The notes under the pieces were generated by a model. That model was given only the letters and a program-made list of their open reading frames with translations, ran no database searches and was not told the DNA's origin. Positions 12,548-20,491 of a DNA stretch of 64,000 nucleotides are shown here, piece by piece. This DNA comes from Neodiprion pinetum. Its lineage: Eukaryota > Arthropoda > Insecta > Hymenoptera > Diprionidae. Where the stretch lies: contig NC_060232.1 in the NCBI RefSeq assembly GCF_021155775.2, positions 27,721,922 through 27,785,921 on the forward strand. Reading direction: 5' to 3'. Made by a program: the position numbers and the translations under genes. The stretch's first letter is position 1. The number at the start of each line of letters is the position of its first letter.

Positions 12548-13080
12548 TGCACGGTGAGTAATACATTTCTATAATATTTAATGGCAATGGTGATTTTATT
12601 CTATCTAGAATTTTTTGAACTTATCATGTTTATAATAAATTATGTCAATTCATTTTTCGCGCAACCCCAAATTCAGTAGCTATCATTGTACGAGTAAAAT
12701 ATCTATAACTTTTTATAATTTTCTCAATATTCTTGGTCAGATTTGTCAGTAAAAAAATAACATTAATCCTTACACATTATTTTTGATGTGTTCTAATACT
12801 GAAAATATTTATTAGTACTCGAGGTATGACCCGAGGTGGTTGGCGGTGGTCGTTAGAGGTGGTTGGCGGTGGTTAGAGGTTATCGGAGGTGGTTGGGGGT
12901 AGTTGTGGGTGATCGAGGTGGACGAGGAGGAGGACGAGGAAGACGAGGAGAACAAGGGGAACAAGGAGGACGAGGATTTGTGCTCGGTGAGTAAAACATT
13001 TTTATAATATTTGATGGCAATTGTAATTATATTTCATCTAAATTTTTTTACACTTGTCTTGTTTACAATAAATTATTTCA
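12538..13080 (+). repeat. Duplicated donor-like block (about 433-bp period) in left arm
   Basis: The segment around GACGAGGATTTCTGCACGGTGAGTAA (in two pieces, 12536-12561) and the following AT-rich stretch recur about 433 bp later, near 12970. Both copies keep a consensus GTGAGTAA donor, followed by the same ATAATATTT-ATGGCAAT sequence. The copies are separated by a purine-rich tract (GGTGGTTGG units, about 12830-12960). Two related copies occur in the right arm, inverted. Confidence 0.65.
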
Positions 13081-13234
13081 ATTCATTTTTCGCGCACGCA
13101 CAAATTCAGTAGCTATGAATGCGCCAATAGAAGTTATTGTATTATCAATTAATAAATTAATTATATTAATCCTCACACAATATTTTGAAGTGTTCTTATG
13201 CTGCAAATATGTATTACTGTTCAAGGCATAACCC

Positions 13235-13536
13235 GAGGTGGTTATCGATGGTCGTTGGAGGTGGTTGACGGTGGCTGGCGGTAATAGAAGGTGGTTGGAA
13301 AAGAAGGAGAAGGCGGTAGAGGAGAACGAAAAGGACGAGGATGAAGACGAGAAGGAGGACTAGGTGAACGAGGAGAACGGAGGTGGTCGAAGGTAGTAGG
13401 GGGTGGTAGGCAGGAGTAGTAAGATTAGGAAAAGGAATAGGAGTGGGAGTAGGTGTAAAAGTAGGATTAGAAGTGTTAGGTGTTGCAGTAGGAGTTGGAG
13501 TAGAAGTAGAAGTAGAATTAGGAGAAGTAGGAGGTA
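13235..13536 (+). repeat. Purine-rich GGTGG / GAGTAGG simple-repeat tract
   Basis: Low-complexity G+A-rich sequence runs from GGTGGTTATCG-like units through GGACGAGGA units to GGAGTAGGAGTTG units. Matching inverted tracts lie at about 37790-38270 in the right arm, and another tract in direct orientation lies at 39958-40275. Clusters of GG runs could form G-quadruplexes; this is inference. Open frames across it are composition artefacts. Confidence 0.6.
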
Positions 13537-13590
13537 GCCTTACTTTTTCTTCATTTTTGGAGCCAAAAGTTTTTGGAGTTTACTTCTTAA
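13537..13590 (+). repeat. Degenerate fragment of the 335-bp satellite at inner edge of left arm
   Basis: The segment GTAGCCTTACTTTTTCTTC followed by GCCAAAAGTTTTTGGAG resembles the satellite joint (GTTAGCCTTACTTTTTTTTT then GGGCAAAAAACTTTTGGTC). It suggests the satellite once abutted the left arm, before the sequence at 13.6-19.1 kb (including the retrotransposon) came to lie between them. Confidence 0.45.
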
Positions 13591-13909
13591 GAAACGATTT
13601 GAGTTATAGGGCCCGGTACGGAAATTATATGAGGAGTAAAATCAAGTGTAACACGAAAATTTGAGGCGTTATAGAAAGAGACAAACACATATATTGAACG
13701 TGCAAAAGAATGAGATGGAATACATTACACAGCGTATCCTATACTCGGGGTCTCCTCTTTGTGCGGTGCAGCGGTGCTTCGTAGTCTCACTGTATAGTCA
13801 CTACCTTTGGTCTGGGAGTTGAATGTGTGCGCATGTTTGTACGTGTGTGTTGTGTGCCTGCGTATGAATTTATAAGACGTGACGTTATCCCGTCAAAATA
13901 TTTGAAAAT

Positions 13910-13974
13910 ATGGAAGAAATTGATTTAGATGATAATGAAGAAGAATCCGAAAAACACATGGATGCTGTTAATTC
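13910..13974 (+). CDS. Candidate short first coding exon, acidic, unrecognised
   Basis: From ATG at 13910 a 65-nt frame encodes 21 residues beginning MEEIDLDDNEEESEKHMDAV and ends at a good donor (ATTC|GTAAGC at 13975). A TATAAG lies at 13871-13876, with GTGACGTT just after it. The preceding 250 bp contain no repeat. The strongly acidic N-terminus with a donor is what a real first exon looks like, but no downstream exon is visible. It could be a remnant of a host or element gene split by later insertions. Function unknown. Confidence 0.3.
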
Positions 13975-14149
13975 GTAAGCTTATCGTTTACATTTACAAA
14001 TAATATACATTTCAAATACAAACAACTAAATCTTTTATTTCGTGTTTTTATTATTTTTGATTAATTAATTTAATATATTTTATATTCATGTATTATTTCC
14101 TTTACTTATATTAACCCTTAGCAGCACACATTTTTCCGTGCTTACTATC

Positions 14150-14580
14150 GACTTGAATTTTGTACCCAAGGGTTTTTGGGGTCGCTGATTACGAATCCGC
14201 ACTCAAAATTTTAAAATTCAAGATGGCGGATTCAATATGGCGGACCAAACGTGCAAAAACTCGTTTGACTTGAGCGAAAGTTGGTACTCGGGGGTTTCCA
14301 GGGTCGCTGATTACGAATCCGCACTCAAAAAATGGAAATTCGATGTGGCGGTTCCATTATGGCGGAGCGAAACGCAAAAAAAAGTTTGACGAGAGCGAAA
14401 GTGGGTACCCGGGGGTTTTCAGGGTCGTTGATTACGAATCCGCACTCAAAAGTTAGGAATTCAAGATATCGGATCCAATATGGCGGACGGAAGATGTGAA
14501 AAGTCGTTTGACGGGAACGATAGTTGGTACTCAGGGGTTTTTGCAGTGACTTACTACGAACACGCACTCAAAATGTGAAA
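14150..14580 (+). repeat. 121-bp tandem repeat, about 3.5 copies, with ATGGCGGA motifs
   Basis: The phrase GGGTCGCTGATTACGAATCC begins copies at about 14179, 14301 and 14422 (third with one change), and a degraded copy begins near 14543, giving spacings of 121-122 bp. Each unit holds CGCACTCAAAA and up to two ATGGCGG cores (for example 14223, 14237, 14357, 14478). The LTR retrotransposon is inserted just to the right, at 14599. Divergence between units is clear, so the array is old. Confidence 0.8.
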
Positions 14581-14593
14581 ATTTTTGAAGTTA

Positions 14594-14598
14594 TTATA
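14594..14598. repeat. Target-site duplication (TTATA), left copy
   Basis: TTATA immediately precedes the left LTR, and TTATA at 18939-18943 immediately follows the right LTR. A 5-bp duplication is typical of LTR-retrotransposon integration, and its preservation shows both LTRs belong to one insertion event. Confidence 0.75.
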
Positions 14599-15174
14599 AT
14601 AATATTTGAATTTTAACAATGAGGGGAAATCTATATTAACAATCTTTTATCAAACTATGATTAGTAGAGTGACCATTTTAATTTATTTATAAATATGACT
14701 ACACATGGGCTGTCATTAATTTTAAAATTCATTCATTCATCATTCATTCATCATTCATTCCCGGTGTATTTATTTAAAATCAGTGTATCTTGTTAAAATC
14801 AGTGTATATGGTTGAAATTACGATGTATTGTCAATAACGGTTTTTCGTCGAGGCACTATATTGGTTTATGGCACTTTTAATGTTCTCGTTCTATCGTCTC
14901 TCTTTTTAAATTTGCTTGGCTTTTCGAGTGTTTGAATTGTTAATTTAAAAGGTATGTCCCAGTAGTTTAAATTTCCGTTATTATTTTTAAATGGTCGATT
15001 TTCGATCAGTTACTATTTCAGTTCAGAGAGGAACACCTCCGCACCTCCTTCCTCCTGGAGAGACGTAGACCAAAACCTCCTACTTTCAAATTTGTGACCA
15101 GGTTCCCCACTCCCTGGGTCTAACCTAATACACTCGTGCCGTGTTCATCGCGCATTTATATTTGAATCATTACA
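14599..15174 (-). repeat. 3' LTR of the retrotransposon
   Basis: A 576-bp direct repeat of 18363-18938. Read on the minus strand it starts TGTAATGATTC and ends CAAATATTAT. It includes (CATT)n-like runs near 14735-14760. The polypurine tract abuts its inner edge. Confidence 0.9.
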
Positions 15175-15188
15175 TTTGCCTCCCTTTT
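15175..15188 (-). other. Polypurine tract
   Basis: On the minus strand the bases AAAAGGGAGGCAAA lie directly before the 3' LTR start TGTAATG. This is the position and composition of the plus-strand primer in LTR retroelements. Confidence 0.8.
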
Positions 15189-15644
15189 GTGATGGTTAGG
15201 TTTATCATAATTATCACAAACACCAGTTATTGTCATTGTTCATTATCCATACTCAAATTTATTATATAATGATCGAAAACTGCTTCGTGTCCACCGTTCT
15301 CTGCACATACTTGAAATTTCATCACCTTTTTGCATTATTAGCACTGGAAAGTTTGTCACACGCATTCTTCCACACACCTTCATCCACTTGTATAAACTAA
15401 TTAACAATCTTCTGGTTTTCCGTTATTCCGATTATTACAATCTCGTCCACTTAATAAAATTAAATCTAACTCACAAAATTTGCTTGTCCTTATTCTATGT
15501 CGAGTCCAAAGTAGAGGATGAAATCAATTTCATTGAGATTCATACGAGTTAAATACATTATTATATATATATATATTTTTTTTTTTTTTTGAATATCAAT
15601 AAACTTAAATGTATATAAATTGGTTTCAAAATTGATTCAGGAAA

Positions 15645-17078
15645 CTAGGAAGTTTGATACTTGCGTAAATTTAATCTATTATATGTACCTTTGACATCAT
15701 TTAAATTTTCTGGATTACATAACACGAACGCATTCTTTCCAATCACTTTTGTAATCTTATATGGTCCCTGATATATGTGAAAAAACTTATGAGTTACTCT
15801 ATCAGCTGCATTAGAGGGTAGTGGTACTTTCAATAAAACTAAATCATTCACATCAAGAATAATCTTTGTTTTCACTTTTTGTTGCTTGCGTCGATAACGA
15901 AAGTTCTTTAACAATCTTTCCATAGCTATCATAATTTTAGTTTCTTTGTCTACTAACACTCGCAAAGCTAAAGGAATTGGATAAATTTTTCGTACAATTG
16001 GATTTGGCTTAGTTACTTTGATTTCATGTTGATATACTTGAGTACATCCGGGTTTATCGGAAAACAAGACTTGATACTTTTTAAGAAGTACACAGACAGT
16101 TTCAATCTGTACATTACTGAGTGTCGTTAGACTATGCACGAAGTTTGAAGACTCTTTAAAAAAATTATGATCCTCTCCATGTATTAAAAATCTTTCATCT
16201 TTCTTTAAATTTTGAGATCTTTCTTCCTCATTTGTTTCTTCTAGTTGTTTATGACTACTATTTATTTCAATGGCTTTAACTAACTTAACAAAATCATTTT
16301 CACGAGGTAAATTATTTTTATACATTTCACAATTGAGATGCTGTGTATCAACATCATTATCATTAACGATATTATTTTCATCAACTATCAATTCAATTTC
16401 ATTTTCTACATGGCAGTGTGGTTGTTCATTATGAATCAACGCATCAACCCCACAATTTTCTTCACCAATAACAAGTTTATCATTTTCATCACTTAAATCT
16501 AAATTAACATTTTGCATATTTATTATTTGAATTAAAGTTACTTCGTTATTTGTAGAGGATACCAATTTATCTAAAGGTTCCAAATCAAACAACACCGTTG
16601 GTATACCGATATGAACACCGTTGACTTCCAACATACGATCTTTGTAATTTATTATCACTTCGTTTTTCAATAACCAATCATTACCAAGTATTATACGATT
16701 AGATAAATGTGGAATAACAAGACATGAATATTCTATAACTTGATTTGCCAGATGCAATTGTAAGAAAACTTGTTTTTTAACAGTTATAGTTTTTCGTCCA
16801 ATAGCTGGGATTACCATTACTCTACTAACCGGGAGAATATTTAAATTTATTATTGTCATTAATCGATTGAAAAATTCTTCGGATATACATGTCACTTGAC
16901 TACCAGTATCAAGAAGTGCATGTATTTTAATCCCCAAAACAGTAACTAAGATATGTGGACATCTTGGTACAGTTAATCTTGAATTCTTTTGGACATTTTT
17001 TTCAGTACCAGTTACATCATAAGATAGGTCCGTAATATAATCAAAAGGGTCACGACACGTTATTGGACCTTGATTCAA
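15645..17078 (-). pseudogene. Truncated pol: protease, start of RT, then integrase C-terminus
   Basis: This 477-codon open frame opens with TTG, not ATG, so it is reached by -1 frameshifting from gag; the frame stays open upstream through the slippery site. Residues 44-140 are a retropepsin-like aspartic protease with LLDTGSQVT at 55-63 (catalytic Asp57) and the later IILGNDWL. Residues 180-310 are an Asn/Glu-rich linker. Residues 328-376 resemble the beginning of a Ty3/gypsy reverse transcriptase (LLKKYQVLFS, then HEIKV). At about 377-382 the sequence passes in frame to the integrase C-terminal region: coiled RYRRKQQK, NDLVLLK, and a GPY/F-type FFHIYQGPYKI at 432-442. The catalytic RT motif, RNase H and integrase zinc and DDE regions are absent. 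The remaining frame has no stop or frameshift. Confidence 0.88.
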
Positions 17079-17089
17079 CGCGCCGATGG

Positions 17090-18268
17090 TCAGTTTAAAT
17101 TTTGTTGTTGGTCATTACTGTTGTTATTATTATAATTCCCTGTTGGTAAATGATATCCATTCGACCTTTGATTTTGTCCAAAGTAAGTAGGTGGCGGATA
17201 ACTTGTGTTGGGTAAACAAACGCTTACAGCTGTTGGTATAGTATTTTGAAAATTTGGCTTCGTAGATACCCCGTTATGTTGACTTATCTGTTGATATTTC
17301 TGTTGTGCGTGAATGTGACCTGGTTTATTGATTTCGCTGGTATTATAAGAATTGTTGTTGTAAGATTGCGAATTTCGAGGTTTTTCACGTTCTCTTTCTT
17401 CATAAGTCAAATCTAGCTGAGCTAACGCGGCTTCAACTCTATTATTATCGGAAAAATCAATTGCCACTAACGCTTCCCTCACTTTAATCGGCATTTGTTG
17501 AATAATACTATAATTTATTTCATAATCCGACAACTTGGGTTCAAAATACTGAGCTTCCTTAGTTTGTTTTAAAAAATACGTTTGCAAATTATTTTCATTC
17601 CCTTTGAATTTGCGCATCGACCAACGATTTTTTTCCCTGATTCTTATAGCTATGGAATAAAATTCTTTCAAAAATGCAGTTTTAAAACATTCGTAATCGT
17701 TAAACCTACTTTTTTTTCCATCAAACCAAATCTTAGCTCTACCATCTAATGCACCATGAATAACTAATATTTTTTGTTCAGTCGGTACGTGTTTCACATC
17801 GAAATATCTTTCTAAATCACTTAAAAATTCTCTAGGATTCGTGTTATCCTCCCCAGAAAATTTAGGTACTTTTATGTCTATTTGAAATGATTTCATTTGG
17901 TTTATCAAACCTCCTACTAACCTTCCTTCAATATTTTGACTTTGTTGAATTGGTTCTACTGCCGACAATCTTTCTACCAATTGACGTTGTCTCTCATTTT
18001 CCTCCATCAAACGTCGAATTTCCGCCATCATCGTGTCCTGCTGCTGCTTATCACGCAAAGACTTGTCCAATTCTTTTTGTTGGTTAGCCAATTGTTGTCG
18101 TTCTAATCTCAATTTATTCAAATCATCACCTCCTTCAACTCCAGTCGCATTGTCTTCACGGTCAGAATTTGAATTCGTCGAACCAGGTGCCATGTCTTTA
18201 TATTGAATATTTCGGCCACTACGTGTAGTTTTCGGTCTAGAAACTGAAGTTCGTTTTACTCTACCCAT
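17090..18268 (-). CDS. gag: Retrotransposon Gag polyprotein
   Basis: A 392-residue open frame with a real ATG at 18268, about 75 nt inside the primer-binding site. Residues 1-35 are basic. About 50-105 are Gln/Glu/Arg-rich with coiled-coil character (LRLERQQLANQQKELDKSLR). About 128-290 match the Ty3/gypsy capsid-like retrotrans_gag region (VPKFSGEDNTNPREFLSDLE, then KIWFDGKKSRF). The C-terminal third is Asn/Gln-rich and has no CCHC zinc knuckle, so RNA binding may rely on basic stretches. Gag forms the particle in which the RNA is packaged; an intact gag is consistent with a non-autonomous element that still supplies its own particle protein. The stop is TGA at 17090-17092, directly after a slippery heptamer. 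Confidence 0.9.
   Translation of the reverse strand: MGRVKRTSVSRPKTTRSGRNIQYKDMAPGSTNSNSDREDNATGVEGGDDLNKLRLERQQLANQQKELDKSLRDKQQQDTMMAEIRRLMEENERQRQLVERLSAVEPIQQSQNIEGRLVGGLINQMKSFQIDIKVPKFSGEDNTNPREFLSDLERYFDVKHVPTEQKILVIHGALDGRAKIWFDGKKSRFNDYECFKTAFLKEFYSIAIRIREKNRWSMRKFKGNENNLQTYFLKQTKEAQYFEPKLSDYEINYSIIQQMPIKVREALVAIDFSDNNRVEAALAQLDLTYEEREREKPRNSQSYNNNSYNTSEINKPGHIHAQQKYQQISQHNGVSTKPNFQNTIPTAVSVCLPNTSYPPPTYFGQNQRSNGYHLPTGNYNNNNSNDQQQNLN
17093..17099 (-). promoter_or_regulatory. -1 ribosomal frameshift slippery heptamer TTTAAAC at gag end
   Basis: On the minus strand the last gag codons are AAT TTA AAC TGA, so T TTA AAC fits the X XXY YYZ rule in the gag frame and sits immediately before the stop. 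A -1 slip there continues as CTG ACC ATC, exactly the pol frame. UUUAAAC is among the strongest known eukaryotic slippery sequences. The overlapping A AAT TTA also fits the rule. Confidence 0.85.
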
Positions 18269-18343
18269 GCAATTAATTGAAAATTATAAATTCTATCTTG
18301 ACCTCTTAATCATTCACACTTCTTCCTAGCTTTCGAGCCTTCG

Positions 18344-18355
18344 CGTTGGGCGCCA
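18344..18355 (-). other. Primer-binding site, fits tRNA-Lys(CUU)
   Basis: On the minus strand TGGCGCCCAACG lies 7 nt inside the 5' LTR. It complements the CGTTGGGCGCCA 3' end of animal tRNA-Lys with CUU anticodon over 12 bases; the following bases match less well. The tRNA sequence is from general knowledge. Confidence 0.75.
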
Positions 18356-18362
18356 AATTCTA

Positions 18363-18938
18363 ATAATATTTGAATTTTAACAATGAGGGGAAATCTATAT
18401 TAACAATCTTTTATCAAACTATGATTAGTAGAGTGACCATTTTAATTTATTTATAAATATGACTACACATGGGCTGTCATTAATTTTAAAATTCATTCAT
18501 TCATCATTCATTCATCATTCATTCCCGGTGTATTTATTTAAAATCAGTGTATCTTGTTAAAATCAGTGTATATGGTTGAAATTACGATGTATTGTCAATA
18601 ACGGTTTTTCGTCGAGGCACTATATTGGTTTATGGCACTTTTAATGTTCTCGTTCTATCGTCTCTCTTTTTAAATTTGCTTGGCTTTTCGAGTGTTTGAA
18701 TTGTTAATTTAAAAGGTATGTCCCAGTAGTTTAAATTTCCGTTATTATTTTTAAATGGTCGATTTTCGATCAGTTACTATTTCAGTTCAGAGAGGAACAC
18801 CTCCGCACCTCCTTCCTCCTGGAGAGACGTAGACCAAAACCTCCTACTTTCAAATTTGTGACCAGGTTCCCCACTCCCTGGGTCTAACCTAATACACTCG
18901 TGCCGTGTTCATCGCGCATTTATATTTGAATCATTACA
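18363..18938 (-). repeat. 5' LTR of the retrotransposon
   Basis: A 576-bp repeat with no difference from 14599-15174 that I could find by eye. It would supply promoter and polyadenylation signals. TTATA target duplication follows at 18939-18943. Confidence 0.9.
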
Positions 18939-19099
18939 TTATATGAATAATCCAGATAATTACAGATATATGATTGTTTCTCTTATCATTTTGAAAAATG
19001 CGTTCATTTATTCTCTTTTTCTATAAGATATATATCATAATTATCGTTCGTAAGGAGTAAAATCCAGTCGTGCGTTGGAGCTGCCACACACTTTTCTTG
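18939..19099. other. Spacer between retrotransposon and satellite array
   Basis: AT-rich unique sequence, starting with the right target duplication TTATA (18939-18943). It grades into the satellite at about 19090-19100, where ACACTTTTCTTGATCTCAGATTC replaces the usual satellite joint (split here at the boundary near 19088-19110). Confidence 0.5.
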
Positions 19100-20491
19100 A
19101 TCTCAGATTCGATTTGAATGACCCTTACCTGACTAATTGGACCTTCAGGAACTCAGAAAAGGCAGCCAGATTAGCATTGGACCAACAGGAGAGAAATAGC
19201 GAGCGAAAAAGCACCTGCTGAAAAATGTCGAAAACACAGGTTCTCGTTTTTCGGCTGTAACTTTTGATGCGTTGATCGCAGCGTATTGGGACTGCGCCCA
19301 ATCGATTTCTCTCGCAAAATTACGTCGGAATAGTACCACAAATAATCAATTCCAGCACTTTTGGAAATCGCGAAAATTTTCGCCAAAAATGCAAAGGGGT
19401 TAGCCTTACTTTTTTTTTGGGCAAAAAACTTTTGGTCTCAGATTCGATTTGAATGACCCTTATCTGACCAATTGGACCCTCAGGAACTCAGAAATCGCAG
19501 CGAAACGAGCGTAGGACCAACAGGAGAGAAATGGCGAGCGAAAAAGCACCTGCTGAAAATGTCGAAAATTGAGGTTCTGGTTTTTTGGCTGTAACTTTTG
19601 ATGCGTTGATCGCAGCGTATTGGGACTGCGTCCAGTCGTTTGCTCTTGCAAAATCACGTCGAAATTGTCCATAGAAGACTTCATACCAGCGCTTTTCAAA
19701 ATCGCGAAAATTTTCGCCAAAAATGCAAAGGGGTTAGCCTTACTTTTTTCTTTGGCGAAAAACTTTTGGTCTCAGATTCGATTGAAATGACCCTCATCTG
19801 ACCAATTGGACCCTCAGGAACCCAGAAATCGCAGCGAAAAGAGCGTAAGACCAACAGAAGAGAAATGGCGAGCGAAAAGGCACCTGCTGAAAAATGTCTT
19901 AAACACAGGTTCTCTTTTTTTGCCTGTAACTTGTGATGCGTTGATCGCAGCGTATTGGAACTGCACTTAATCGATTTCTCTCGCAAAATTACGTCGGAAT
20001 AGTGCCACAATTAATCATTTTCAGCACTTTTGAAAATCGCGAAAATTTTCGCCAAAAATGGAAAGGGGTTAGCCTTACTTTTTTTTTGGGCGAAAAACTT
20101 TTGGTCTCAGATTCGATTTGAATGACCCTTATCTGACCAATTGGACCCTCAGGAACTCAGAAATCGCAGCGAAACGAGCGTAGGACCAACAGGAGAAAAA
20201 TGGCGAGCGAAAAAGCACCCGCTGAAAAATATCGAAAATTGAGGTTTTGGTTTTTTGGCTGTAACTTGTGATGCGTTGATCGCAGCGTATTGGAACTGCA
20301 CTTAATCGATTTCTCTCGCAAAATTACGTCGGAATAGTGCCACAATTAATCATTTTCAGCACTTTTAAAAATCGCGAAAATTTTCGCCAAAAATGGAAAG
20401 GGGTTAGCCTTACTTTTTTTTTGGGCGAAAAACTTTTGGTCTCAGATTCGATTTGAATGACCCTTATCTGACCAATTGGACCCTCAGGAAC

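Larger units (their letters stand above)
11576..13540 (+). repeat. Left arm of a very long inverted repeat (Foldback-like)
   Basis: Reading inward from about 11576, the sequence matches the reverse complement of the right arm read inward from about 39614. Shared landmarks in the same order are AAAAAATTCAGAGTAACTGT at the outer edge, the AAAAAGGTGATTGTCGGCGA block, the AGGCCTAGCCGCTTGAGTCTGG block with TGACGTCA pair, the 60-bp minisatellite, splice-donor-like GCACGGTGAGTAA blocks, and purine-rich GGTGG/GAGTAGG tracts. The arms are diverged by substitutions and repeat copy number, so they are not an assembly mirror artefact. Arm length near 2 kb with internal tandem repeats resembles Foldback elements. 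No transposase and no terminal target duplication were found. Confidence 0.8.
14599..18938 (-). mobile_element. Non-autonomous Ty3/gypsy-type LTR retrotransposon, RT and integrase core deleted
   Basis: A 4340-bp element on the minus strand: 5' LTR 18363-18938, primer-binding site 18344-18355, gag 17090-18268, -1 frameshift site 17093-17099, protease-containing pol remnant 15645-17078, about 470 bp untranslated, polypurine tract 15175-15188, and 3' LTR 14599-15174. TSDs are TTATA. The LTRs have the same length and look identical by eye, implying recent insertion. Pol jumps in frame from the reverse-transcriptase N-terminus to the integrase C-terminal region, so no polymerase, RNase H or DDE catalytic core remains. 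Movement must have used enzymes from an intact relative. No envelope-like ORF is present. Confidence 0.9.

Noticed and set aside
19400..19410. GGGGTTAG in the satellite as telomeric repeat
   Set aside because: It occurs once per monomer, not in tandem, and differs from the insect TTAGG array.
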